Positions 39,889 through 50,249 of a stretch of DNA of 64,000 nucleotides are shown in pieces. The notes below the pieces were generated by a model that saw only the letters and a program-made list of their open reading frames with translations, was not told the DNA's origin and ran no database searches. Every line of letters begins with the position of its first letter. Positions within the stretch are counted from its first letter, which is position 1. The DNA is from Scylla paramamosain (Eukaryota > Arthropoda > Malacostraca > Decapoda > Portunidae): NCBI RefSeq assembly GCF_035594125.1, contig NC_087166.1, positions 17,941,266 through 18,005,265 on the forward strand, in the 5' to 3' direction. Both the position numbers and the translations under genes were made by a program.

Positions 39889-40806
39889 ATGGCGCCTTGT
39901 GTTGCTGAGTCGACTGGTTGTGTTAGTTCTCCTGTTCTCGAGGCCTTCGTTGCGAAGGTCTCAGAGGTGGAGGATGAGTTCCATCGAAGGATCTCGGTGG
40001 TGCAGGCTGAGTTTCGTGAGAGGATCTCAGACCTACAGGCTGAGTTCTATGAGAGGATCTCAGCTCCTGTGGGAGGGTCGTGCCCCACCGTCACCTTACC
40101 TAGTAAGGCGACGGAGGAGCAGTGGTCGGTTGTGTGCAGGGGAGCCAAGAGGATGAAGGTCCTCAGGGCATCTTGCGTGGAGACGATGAATCCCCTCAAT
40201 GTGCTGGAGGAAGGGAAGGAGAAGGAGGTGGACAGGGCGGTAGGAGGCAAGAAGGAGGGGGCAGATGCAGTTACCCTGCCCCAAGGTAGAGTGCTTGTGT
40301 TTGGTGATAGTCAGGTTAGGCACTTAGATAGTGCGTTCTGTGGTAGGGATAAGAAGCGTAGGTCGAGGGTGTGTTTGCCGGGGGCCGGGATAGGGAAGGT
40401 AGCTGATAGGCTAGACACGTGCTCGGAAAAAGATGGGACCAAGCCCATTGTTTTTCTCAGTGCGGGAGGGAATGATCTTGGTAAGGTCAGGAGTGAGGAG
40501 TTTATCAGGAGGTTTCGACAGGCTTTGGACAGGATTAGGGACAAGGGAGGGATCCCCGTGGTATGTGGTGTCTTGCCGAGGAGGGGAGTTGGTGCTGAGT
40601 GGCTGTCCAGGGCTATTACAGTGAATTGCAGGCTCGCGAATGATTGTAGGAGTAATGGATGGACATTCATCGACAACTGGGACCTTTTCTATGGTAGGGA
40701 CACCTTGTACGCCAGGGATGGAGTGCATTTGTCACGCCAGGGTGTTCGTGTTTTGGCCGAAACACTCGAGCGGGAGGTAACTGCACTCCAGCACTTTTTT
40801 CGTTAG
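39889..40806 (+). CDS. CR1 ORF1 protein: coiled coil plus SGNH/GDSL hydrolase domain, intact
   Basis: 305 residues, open from ATG to TAG. Residues 30-58 form three 11-residue repeats of the type EFxERISxLQA, a probable coiled coil for self-association. From residue 134 an SGNH-hydrolase (esterase) fold is evident: block I VFGDSQV with candidate nucleophile Ser141, block III SAGGNDL with Asn195, and block V RDGVHLS with Asp277 and His280 completing the triad. An esterase domain in ORF1 is known for CR1 elements. Presumed role is RNA or membrane association in the retrotransposition particle. The chosen ATG is the first in frame, after the sequence TAGTGTAGAC, and the related copy at 62931 keeps the same start. 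Intact, unlike ORF2. Confidence 0.88.
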   Translation: MAPCVAESTGCVSSPVLEAFVAKVSEVEDEFHRRISVVQAEFRERISDLQAEFYERISAPVGGSCPTVTLPSKATEEQWSVVCRGAKRMKVLRASCVETMNPLNVLEEGKEKEVDRAVGGKKEGADAVTLPQGRVLVFGDSQVRHLDSAFCGRDKKRRSRVCLPGAGIGKVADRLDTCSEKDGTKPIVFLSAGGNDLGKVRSEEFIRRFRQALDRIRDKGGIPVVCGVLPRRGVGAEWLSRAITVNCRLANDCRSNGWTFIDNWDLFYGRDTLYARDGVHLSRQGVRVLAETLEREVTALQHFFR

Positions 40807-40882
40807 TCGGGAGGGAAGAAGGGGTAGTGAGGAGAAGGCGAGGGGCAAATTAGTTAAATCTAGAACGGTAGCTAGCTCAGGG

Positions 40883-43876
40883 ATGGTGAGAAATAGCTTA
40901 AGTGTTTATTACACAAACTATAGAAGTATTCTGAATAAAATAGACTTGCTTAGAGGAATAGCGAGCGTAGAGAAATTTGATGTAATTGCTTTAACTGAAA
41001 CTTGGCTAGATATGTCAGGAAAAGTATTTAATCCAGAGGTTAAGATAGATGGGTATACAATGTTCTATAAAGATAGGGAAAACAGGAGAGGAGGAGGCGT
41101 CGCGTTATACCTTAGGGACACATTACAGTGTTGTATGAACAATATAATTAAAACAGATAACAAAGCAGAGTCGATATGGGTAGATATTAAGGAAGGATCG
41201 CAGTCAGTAGTACTAGGGGTAGTTTACAGACCACCGACCAGTACAGAGGAAATTAACACCTCACTGTGGCAGGAATTAAATAGAGCAGGCAGGTACAGTC
41301 AGGTATGTGTGGTAGATTTTAATTTTAGGAATATCGACTGGAGTCTGATTGTAGGTAACAAGGAAGCAAAGGAATTTCTTAAGGTAATTCAGGATGATTT
41401 TTTTAAAACAGGTAGCCCTAGAACCCACAAGGGGGAATAATATTCTAGATTTAATTCTTACTAACAGGGAGGAAGCAGTCACGCAGGTAGAGGTTGGAGG
41501 ACAGCTAGGTAACAGTGACCATAGGGAAATTAGGTACAATTTAGAATGGGAAGAAACTGTTAGAAACAAAAGCACTAGTAAAATACCTGACTTTAGGAGA
41601 GCAAATTTTGAAGAATTAAAAAGGTTCCTCCAAGGAGTGGACTGGCAAAGGATGCAGGGTGAGGTTAGGTCAGGGACGGAGTTCAGAGAGATGAGGCAGG
41701 ATGAGAGAGGTGAGGTGAGGCTCCGGAAGGGAGGAGGAAAGAAGAAGGGGGGAGATAGGTGTGAGTATGTTGGAATGTCAGGTCATGCTGAAATGAGAGA
41801 GGTGAGATCGAGGCGAGTAGATGAGGGAGTGGAGAGGATGGTAGGGGAAGAGATGAGGGAATTAGGTGAAGTAAAGGTAGATGAATTGTATAAATATTTC
41901 GTAGATAAAGTTCATACAGGTCAGTTAGCAAATATCTCGTATAGAACAATAAGATCACAAAAAAATGACCCTAAATGGATGACTGCTAGGTTAAAGTATT
42001 ATATAGGGCGTAAGAGAAGTATATATAAGAGATTAAGGGCAGGTGAAGAAGTTTTAAGGACACAATATAATGAATTAGTTAGAACAGTCAAGAAGTTAAC
42101 GAGGAAAGCTAAGGACAATTATGAATTAAAGGTAGCCAGCCAGACGAAGACAGACCCCAAGGGATTTTATCAGGTATACAGGACGAAGAATAAGGATACT
42201 GTAGGTCCATTAAAGGCAGCAGATGGGGTGCTGGTTAGTTCTGGGGAGGAGATTAGTAAAATTCTGAATGAATATTTTCTAACTGTCTTCACCCAGGAAA
42301 ACATGCAGGATATGCCAGATAGTGAACAGGTGTTTAGAGCAGATGAGAATGAGAAGCTGACAGATATTTCCATAACATAGTGCAAGAGGAGATAGATAGG
42401 CTAAAAAAGTTCAAGTCACCAGGACCTGATGAAATATATCCCAGAGTACTCAAGGAATGTAAAGAGATTATTAGTGAGCCGTTAGTTTCTGTCTTTAGGA
42501 AATCACTGGAGTCGGGGGAGGTACCAGTAATGTGGAGGCAGGCTAATGTAGTACCCATCTTTAAGAAAGGAGATAAAATTTTAGCGTCTAATCATAGACC
42601 TGTCAGCTTAACTTCAGTTGTAGGCAAAATGTTAGAGTCAATAATAGCGAGAAACATTAGGGAACATTTAGACAAACATAACTTGATAAATCAGTCACAG
42701 CATGGCTTCACGAAGGGGAAGTCTTGCCTGACAAACTTGTTAAGTTTTTACAGTAAGGTGTACGAGGCGGTAGATAATGGTGATAGTTATGATATCTTAT
42801 ATCTGGATTTTAGTAAAGCATTTGACAAGGTACCCCATCAAAGGCTCCTGAGAAAGGTTAGGGCACACGGGATAGATGGGAAGGTGTTAGGCTAGATAGG
42901 GTCATGGCTTGGTAACAGGCGACAGAGAGTGGTAATAAACGGCTCGAAATCCGAGTGGGGTCATGTAATTAGTGGGGTGCCACAGGGATCAGTATTAGGG
43001 CCATTGTTATTTCTAATATATATCAATGACTTGGATAGTGGAATTAGTAGTGATGTTAGTAAATTTGCGGATGACACAAAGATAGGTAGATTAATTAGGT
43101 CAGAATCGGATGCCATCGTCTTGCAGGCAGACTTAGATAGAATGAATGAATGGACGGATAGATGGCAAATGCAATTTAATATCAATAAATGCAAAGTGCT
43201 TAGTGTAGGTAGAGGAAACCCACACAATAGGTACACAGTAAACAACCAAACTTTGGTAGGTACAGGGTACGAGAAAGATTTAGGAGTTATAGTTAGCTCT
43301 GAGCTCCGTCTAGGGAAACAATGCATAGAAGCCAGAAATAAGGCAAATAGGGTACTAGGATTCATTTTTAGGAGTGTTAAAAGTAGAAGGTCGGAAGTAA
43401 TATTAAAGTTATACTTGGCGCTGGTCAGACCTCATCTAGACTACGCTGTGCAGTTCTGGTCCCCACATTACAGGAAAGATATAGGTCTATTAGAATCAGT
43501 ACAGAGGAGAATGACTAAAAGGATACAGGGGATGAGGAGTATTCCTTACGAGGCGAGGTTGAAGCTGTTAAATTTACATTCTCTAGAGAGACGTAGGTTA
43601 AGAGGGAACCTGATAGAAGTCTATCAGTGGTATAAGGGTTATAACAAGGGAGATGTAAACAAAATTCTTAGGGTCAGCAACCAGGGTAGAACAAGAAATA
43701 ACGGGTTCAAGCTTGAAAAATTTAGGTTTAGGAAGGAGATAGGAAAAAATTGGTTCTCACATAGAGTGGTAGATGAGTGGAACGGGCTCAGTGGTCATGT
43801 AGTTAGTGCTAGGACACTAGAGAGCTTTAAAAGAAGATTGTACATGTTTATGGATGGGGATAACAGATGGAAATAG
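40883..43876 (+). pseudogene. CR1 ORF2: endonuclease and reverse transcriptase with three lesions
   Basis: EN: ALTETWLD, GGGVALYLRD, VVYRPP, VVDFNFRNIDW and GNSDHREI. The GDFN glycine is missing: compared with the second CR1 copy (63090, VVGDFNFRNIDW) a GGA triplet has been lost. [87 protein letters not shown] and the RRMTKRI thumb. The C-terminus is SFKRRLYMFMDG. Lesions: a frameshift in a T run at about 41397-41403, a second near 42375 before the RT, and an in-frame TAG at 42893-42895 where a Trp is expected (VLG*IGSWL). All other motifs are preserved, which suggests recent inactivation. Confidence 0.9.
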
Positions 43877-43937
43877 GTAGGTGTATTTCATACAGGGACT
43901 CCCACGTGTAAGCCTGGTCGCTTCTTGCAGTTTCCCT

Positions 43938-43965
43938 TATTTCTTATGTTCTTATGTTCTTATGT
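43938..43965 (+). repeat. CR1 3' terminal octamer repeat
   Basis: About 3 units of TTCTTATG at the extreme 3' end, replacing a poly(A) tail. CR1 elements characteristically end in short octamer repeats. Confidence 0.85.
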
Positions 43966-44142
43966 ACTCTGTTGGGTAGGAGGAAGACTGTCACGGTGGG
44001 TGGAAGCTGAACAGGGTATTATACCTTAATCATATGTGTGTTATTGTATGTTAACTGTTTTTCTAGACGTGATTGTCGATTCTTCTGGAGCTGTGGGTGT
44101 TAAGGGTTGTTTGGTGGGTCGGTGCTGTGGGTCGGTAAAACA
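43966..44142 (+). mobile_element. Ty3/Gypsy LTR (group 1), right part
   Basis: Completes the LTR begun at 38831, from ACTCTGTTGGG to GGTAAAACA. It matches 6330-6446 and the minus copies. Confidence 0.75.
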
Positions 44143-44663
<521 letters not shown>

Positions 44664-44813
44664 AAATTCTAAAGCATTTAAGAATACAAGTCTTTCTAAT
44701 GCTGTGAATATACATGTCGTAATAGAAAAGAGGGTATTTGATCACGTAGTAATAAGCACAGTCGTTATTTTGCCATAAATTTCAATGATTTTCATTAACC
44801 TTCACTCTACAAG

Positions 44814-45015
44814 GTAAACAACTACGAGCCAGAGATACTCTGGTCTGACGGTGACTGGGAGGCACCAGACTGGTACTGGAACTCAACAGCTTTCTTATCG
44901 TGGCTTTTCAATGATTCACCAGTTAAGGACACGGTGGTAGTAAATGACAGATGGGGTAAAGGCATCCCTTGCCATCATGGCTCATACTACACGTGTGCAG
45001 ACCGCTACAATCCAG
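44814..45015 (+). CDS. FUCA: Alpha-L-fucosidase (GH29), internal exon
   Basis: A 202-nt exon encoding 67 codons plus one base. It starts after an AG at 44812-44813 (phase 0) and ends before a GTACGT donor at 45016. The peptide starts [19 protein letters not shown], with the Asp of WSDGDW at the position of the GH29 nucleophile (Asp225 in the human lysosomal enzyme), then [19 protein letters not shown] and VVVNDRWG, diagnostic of tissue alpha-L-fucosidases. The enzyme hydrolyses terminal alpha-L-fucose from glycoproteins and glycolipids, usually in lysosomes or secreted fluids. No stop or frameshift. Upstream exons with the N-terminal barrel are not in the sequence I could read; a 347-bp TA array and Gypsy DNA lie just upstream, so the gene's introns are likely transposon-rich. 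Confidence 0.93.
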
Positions 45016-45204
45016 GTACGTATTCAGACATCATTACTATTAATATTATGGCCAAATGTATGAAATTTCCATTTATCATAGGAATATTTTATCATCACTT
45101 TCTTTCCATAAATTGTTAGCTAGTATGAAGCATATAAATTATCAGCATAAAAAGATTTTAACAGGTCAGTCTTTCGCTTGCACCTAACGCCAACATTGCC
45201 ATAG
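45016..45204 (+). other. Fucosidase intron
   Basis: 189 bp, GT donor (GTACGT) and AG acceptor (CATTGCCATAG). The two exons share phase 1, so splicing restores one frame across a Pro-Gly junction. Confidence 0.9.
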
Positions 45205-45345
45205 GTATTTTGCAGAACCACAAGTGGGAGAATGCAATGACAATCGATAAATCTTCATGGGGATACCGTCGAGAGGCAAAAGTTAGTGATTACCTAACGA
45301 TCCACGAACTGCTCACTACTCTTGCACAAACTATCAGTTGCGGTG
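45205..45345 (+). CDS. FUCA: Alpha-L-fucosidase (GH29), next exon
   Basis: 141-nt exon entering in phase 1 and leaving in phase 1 before GTAAGT at 45346. The peptide [20 protein letters not shown] and the following RR matches the conserved KWE..TSIDKFSWGYRR region of alpha-L-fucosidases; the Glu of KWEN aligns with the acid/base Glu (Glu289 in the human enzyme). It continues [20 protein letters not shown], the helix before the GGNxLLNIGP loop, which must lie in a following exon. That exon was not found downstream, where a LINE tail and a Gypsy copy occupy the DNA. Both exons are undamaged, so this is probably a working gene rather than a pseudogene. Confidence 0.92.
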
Positions 45346-45424
45346 GTAAGTAAAAGCCTTCACACCCTGACCTCACTCAATAAACCTGGGTAATAAAAGG
45401 GTTCATTTTTCTTTCTTATGTATG

Positions 45425-45552
45425 TTTTTGTTGCCCTTGGCCAGTGTGGCCAAGGGCAACAAAAATCCAATTAAAAAAAAACCCACTGAGATGCCAGTCC
45501 AATAAAAGGATGCAAAGCGAGAGTCAAAAATTGAAGGATAAGTGCCTTTAAA
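45425..45552 (-). mobile_element. Jockey-like family A 3' tail, with terminal palindrome
   Basis: Family A 3' UTR on minus (45447-45552: the GGCCAAGGGCAACAAAAATCC-type end in reverse, CAGTCCAATAAAAGG and AAATTGAAGGATAAGTG). Instead of the usual CCTTCCTACAT plus poly(A), the end folds back: 45425-45443 and 45447-45465 are perfect 19-bp inverted arms around GTG. It lies in the intron downstream of the fucosidase exon. Confidence 0.8.
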
Positions 45553-45967
45553 CTCCTTGACCATCTCAGTTCTGTCTCTTGCTAATTTCTTCGTGTTTTG
45601 AGTGTCCATCTTTGTCAAATGCTACTAGTCTGAAGACTCACAGCTGAGAGTTCAGTGTGTTAGAGGACTATTTATATTTGAGCGGGTTACAATTGCCTTC
45701 TCTCTTCCCAGGCTCCACCAGCGTTATTAGGGTTTCGAGTCTGTCTTTGGAAGACTACAGATAAAGTGTTCTTGGGCAAGCGTGTATGCTATCCTGCTGA
45801 GTGTGGGTGGTCAGCTTGTGGCCGGTAGTTCACATGGTATTATACCTTCATTCTGTGTGTTGTCTTGACTGTCTAAGCTCCTTAGCACGTGACCTGATGA
45901 GTTCTTTCTCAGCTTGTGAAATAAGTTGGCAGTTGTTATATCTCCTTTCTTATTGATAGGTGAAACA
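45553..45967 (+). mobile_element. Probable Ty3/Gypsy group 2 LTR
   Basis: Ends GATAGGTGAAACA (45967), followed by GGGTGACCACATT, in the same layout as 38611-38640. The LTR start is uncertain, about 45655; 45553-45654 is unassigned. Confidence 0.5.
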
Positions 45968-46424
45968 GGGTGACCACATTTGCAGGCAAGATAGCTGTTT
46001 ACGACTAGTGGGTGCCTGTATCCGTTTTGATTGTGTCTCATATTAGGCTGCAAGGAAGATAGCCTAAAGAAAAGCTGACCTGGGTAATGGTAGCTGTGAG
46101 CGGGCATGATTGTAGCAAAATTTGGCTACCTCGCCAGAATTAGCTGGAAGCTCTCGTGGCCATGTGAGAGAGACAGTTCAGTATTGTTTGTTTCTTTGTT
46201 TTTTGTGTGTTAGTAGTCAGCCTAGACTATGGAAGAAGAAGATTGGTAGCAGGTGTGACTCATGACTTAAGGCCCCATTTCTACAGGAAGTGGCAGTGTA
46301 GATTTGGCCCAGTTTTTTTTTTTTTTTTTTTCAAACACATAGCCCTACAAATAGTGTTAAGAGTCGTCCTATCAGCTCCACGCATATTATGGGGAAAGCT
46401 CTCAAAGATAAGGAATGTCTGAGA
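45968..46424 (+). mobile_element. Gypsy group 2 leader
   Basis: Contains AAAAGCTGACCTGGG and GGTAGCTGTGAGCGGG, matching the leader AAAGCTGACCCCAGG at 35060-35080 (minus). A T run lies at 46313-46331. Leads into gag. Confidence 0.5.
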
Positions 46425-46502
46425 TGAAATCTAAATTGAAGATGAGGAGAATGGAGCTGGAGGAGGCTATATAAGCTACAAGGTTTGAATTGGAGGCTGA
46501 AC

Positions 46503-46579
<77 letters not shown>

Positions 46580-47560
46580 GAGGAAGCTTGAGTTGGACAC
46601 CGAAGCTGATATGAGGAGATTGAATGATGAGGAGGCTTAAGGAATCCAGGAAACTTGAGGTATAGAGAGAGGAGGCTGAGAAGAATAGAACATTAGAGTT
46701 AGAAAAGACTTGAATGGAGGTTAATTCACTTCATGGTAATCGAAGAGAAGTAGTGAAGTAAGATAAATTATAGAGCCAGATTGTAAGCAGCTTAAAGCTA
46801 ATACCTGAGTTTGATTAAAAAAAAAAAAAACAAGGTGACAGAGTGGTTTAGGAGGTTTGACAAGAAGGCAGTAGTGTTTGGCCTTAGGTGCGTTGGTTTG
46901 GCTTTGTGGTTAATGTTGAAAGGCAAGGCGTAGAAGTTTATGACAGGATGTCATTAGATGACTTGGAAAATTATGATGAATTTAAGGCTGACATTCTTAG
47001 AGCCTATGAACTACGGCCCGAGGCCTATAGGTTACAATTCCGAGGTAAAAAAAAGGCCTGGTGACTCTTACCTCGATTGTGCTCGCTACATCGAGGAGAC
47101 TTTCGAAAAGCGAGCAGGTTATTTCCTATTTTGAGTTGAAGTTAAATTGATGTTTGTTAATGTAGCTGAGGAAATTGTACCATTGCTCCGAAAAAAAAAA
47201 AAGTTTAAGACCTTGAAGGAAGCGGCTATGTGAGCAGATGAATATATATTAGACCACAGACCTGTGTCTCGTTCGATAAGCAGGATGTCTGCTGGCGCCA
47301 GTCACGGTTTGTCTGGAGGAGCGGCTGGCGCCGGTCTGGCAGGAAATCCATGCTACAGTAGTGGCGGTGGTAATAAGTCTGGAAGGATAAGTTCTGTTGG
47401 TAGTAAGTCTCAACCAAGCCTCCAAAGGAGACAAATTGGGACCATGGTGCACAACACTCCCAGATATAAATAGCATGCAGCCCAAGTGTCGTTATTGTAA
47501 AAATACCGGGCATCTTAAGTTCAACTGTCCTAAACTTGTGACTGCCACGGCTTCTAAATC
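46425..47560 (+). pseudogene. Ty3/Gypsy group 2 gag with zinc knuckle
   Basis: Starts MSEMKSKLKMRRMELEEA, then an in-frame TAA and an acidic/basic coiled coil. At 46506-46577 the coiled coil has grown into a Glu-Arg repeat encoded by (GAGAGA)n. Gag core around 46830-47040 in shifting frames (TEWFRRFDKKA, LMLKGKA, YELRPEAYRL-like). The zinc knuckle CRYCKNTGHLKFNC (CX2CX4HX4C) at about 47480-47525 is intact, in the frame 47397-47789. Nucleocapsid precursor of an LTR retroelement, broken by stops and indels. Confidence 0.75.
46506..46577. repeat. (GA)n microsatellite in gag coiled coil
   Basis: 72 bp, in frame it reads as alternating Glu-Arg. The sister Gag at 34500-34756 has a Glu/Arg-rich but non-repetitive segment here. 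Confidence 0.95.
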
Positions 47561-47789
47561 TCCCAGTAAGCCACTGGCCTTTATTCTGTCTCATGACCTC
47601 CATTATGGGAAACGCCTTGTAGTGGTGGGGGGACTTGCCTGTCCCCATGACATAGCGAGCGAGGCTAAAGGAGGCTACGGCCCCGGCTCCGCCCTATTTA
47701 GAGAGAGGAGGCTACTCATATCAGCAAGATTGCCAGTACGGGTCATTGGAGTCGCTCACCAGAGGAACCACCTTTTGAGGTCTTCCTGA
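47561..47789 (+). mobile_element. Gypsy group 2 sequence after the zinc knuckle
   Basis: Open to 47789 in the zinc-knuckle frame, no protease motif. It is cut by the poly(T) edge of the next LINE at 47790. Confidence 0.4.
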
Positions 47790-49256
47790 GTTTTTTTTTT
47801 TCTTCTTCTATATATGTAGGAGGGACACCGGCCAAGAGCAAAAAAAAAAAAAAAAAAAAAAAGCCCACTAAGATTCCGGTCACCAAAAAGTGTTCGAAGC
47901 GGTAGTTAATAATTAAAGGATAAGTGTCTTGAAACCTTTCTCTTAAAGGAGTTGAAGTCAAAGGAAGGTGGAAAAACAGAAGCAGGCAGAGAGTTCCAGA
48001 GTTTACCAGAGAAAGGAATGAATGACTGAGAATCCTGGTTAACTCTTGCATTAGAGAGGTGGACAAAATAGGGGTGACAGAAAGAAGATTGTCTTGTGTA
48101 GTGATGCTGTGGGAGGAGAGGAGGCATGCAGTTAGTAAGATCAGAAGAGCAATTAGCATGAAATTAGCGGTAGAGGATAGTTAGAGATGCAACATTCCGG
48201 CAATGAGAAAGAGGCTGAAGACAGTTAGAGGAGAGGAGTTGATGAGATGAAAAACTTGATTCCACCCTGTCTAAAAGAGCGGTATAAGTGGAAACCCCCC
48301 AGACATATGAGGCATACTCCATATATGGGCGGATAAGGCTCTTGTACAGAATTAGCAGCTAGGGGGTGAGAAAAACTGGCGGAGAAGTCTCAGAACGCCT
48401 AACTTCATAAAAGTTGGACGTCTATGAGAAGACGTTAGAAAAGTGCAGGCTGGTATCATCAGCGTAGGAATGGATAGGACAAGAAGTTTAGTTTAGATCA
48501 TTCATGGATAATAGGAAGAAAGTGGGTGATAGGACAAATCCCTGAGGAACACTACTGTTAATAGATTTAAGACAAGAACAGTGACCGTCGACCACAGCAG
48601 CAATAGAACGGTCAGAAAAGAAACCTGAAATGAAGTTGCAGAGAAGGATAGAAGCCATAGGCGGGTAGTTTGGAAATCAAAGCCTTGTGCTAGACTATCA
48701 AAAGCTTTATATATGTCTAAGGTAACAGCAAAAGTTTCTCCAAAATCTCTAAATAACCAAGACTGAATAAGAAAATCCAGATCATCAGTAAAACGGTCTT
48801 AACGGAACCCATTCTGAGGATCAGATAGAAAGTTATGAAGTAATAGATGTTTAAGAATCTTCCTGTTGAGGATAGATAAAAAAAAACTTTAGATAGGCAG
48901 GAAATTAAAGCAATAGGACGGCAGTTAGAGGAATTAGAACGGTCACCCATTTTAGGAACAGGCTGAATGTAGGTAAACTTCCAGCAAGAAGGAACAGTAG
49001 ATGTTGACAGACGGTGCTGAAAGAGTTTGACTAGACAAGGTGCAAGCAGGGAGGCGTAGTTTCGGAGAATAATAGGACCCATTCAGGTATATAAACCTTC
49101 CGAAGGTTTAGTCTAGCTACAGCATGGAAAATATCATTGTGAAGAACTTTGATAGATAGCATGAAGTAGTCAGAGAGTGGAGGAGAGGGAGTAACAAGCT
49201 CAGAATCGTCCAGGATAGAATCTTTAATAAAAGTCTGAGTGAAGAGTCTAGTTTAA
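47790..49256 (-). mobile_element. Jockey-like family A, copy 5 (3' part)
   Basis: Minus strand; poly(A) as T run at 47790-47801, then the shared TGGCCGGTGTCCCTCCTACAT-type 3' end (minus). C-terminus SFKRKVSRHLSFNY at ~47930, RT fingers YIQPVPKMGDRSN and [14 protein letters not shown] around 48890-48970. Missing relative to copy 3: part of the thumb around 48410, where the text jumps from the MKLGVL block to the ...RRPT block. The copy continues beyond an inserted element at 50250. Coordinates end at the TTAA target site. Confidence 0.85.
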
Positions 49257-50249
49257 CAGGGGGTTGTAGGATCCGGACCTGAAAAAAAAAATCTTCTTTT
49301 ATAATTTTCTGCATTTTTTCCGCTTCTTTTAATATATGTAACGTTTTGATATTTTTTCTTCTTATGTAATGAGGTCTTCCGTAATGAAATTCCACTGTTT
49401 CGCCTTCTGGGAAACATGTATGATAATTTCCCACGCCCTTTTTTTTTTTTGACACCCATTTTTATTTACTTTCCTATAAAAATCTACGATTCTCCCGCTG
49501 CGTACAGCATTAGAAAGCACGAAATTTTAGTTCTAACTATTTTTCTCAGATTTATATATGAAGAATATAATAAAAATATATAATTATTTTTTTTCGCAAA
49601 TAATCAATGTATCTGTATCAAATATATTTCGTATTAATATTTTCTTTATTTTAAACAGTTAGGTACTGGTTTTTACTTAGAAATATGGCCAAATATAACA
49701 AACAAAAATTATCTTCCCCCCTCGGAAATTAAGCATGAAATCATGAATCCCTTTACGCCTATGTACAAAACTAATTGAAGTAACTAAATGAAACTATAAC
49801 CATTTTTTTTTTCAACATATTCTGATGTATATATCATGTGAAATTCAAGTTCCTAGCTGCAATAGCTTAATTATAATATCCCCTTAAATTAAATGACACA
49901 ATATCTCAATTGGGATATAAAAATGATTTCCTCCGTTGTTATTCTTGTTGGACATATGTGGGCTATTATGAAACTATACAGGGCGAACAAAGTCTGCTAT
50001 CGAATTTTTTTGTTTGGAGTTGATTTTGATTTTTTGACTTTTTTTTCTTTTTTTTTTTTACTTTTCATCGAACAAAAAAAAAAAAAATATCGTACAAGAA
50101 AAATCGATAGCAGACATTATTCTCCTATCTTTCCTGATTAAAATGTTTTTTTTTAAATTAAAGAAATTGGTCTCTAAATAAGGGACGAAATACAAGATGA
50201 ACATAGGCAATTTAACATGGGATTGTGGATTTTACAACCCCCTGCCCCC
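49257..50249. mobile_element. TTAA-flanked terminal-inverted-repeat element (piggyBac-type target), non-autonomous
   Basis: An AT-rich 993-bp segment splits the family A copy. It is flanked by TTAA on both sides (49253-49256 and 50250-50253); the other family A copies have a single CTTTAGA-like site here. Ends are inverted: 49257-49274 CAGGGGGTTGTAGGATCC versus the complement of 50227-50244 CAGGGGGTTGTAAAATCC (16 of 18 match). The right end has five extra C bases before TTAA. No transposase frame, so mobilised in trans if at all. TTAA duplication is the hallmark of piggyBac transposases. Inner inverted arms at 49992-50003 and 50104-50115 share GTCTGCTATCGA. Confidence 0.85.

Larger units (their letters stand above)
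39751..43965 (+). mobile_element. CR1-clade non-LTR retrotransposon, nearly full length
   Basis: 4,215 bp inserted into a Gypsy LTR, flanked by ACTC on both sides (39747-39750 and 43966-43969). Comparing with uninterrupted LTRs, ...ATAATATTCTGTTGG... corresponds to CATAACACTC and ACTCTGTTGGG, so ACTC is a probable target-site duplication. Structure: 5' tandem repeats, ORF1 with an SGNH hydrolase domain, 76-bp spacer, EN-RT ORF2, short 3' UTR and an 8-bp terminal repeat (TTCTTATG type), all typical of CR1. ORF2 has two frameshifts and one internal stop, so this copy is probably not autonomous. Confidence 0.9.

Noticed and set aside
43936..43965. Simple microsatellite unrelated to CR1
   Set aside because: Its octamer unit and its position at the 3' border next to the ACTC duplication identify it as the CR1 tail.
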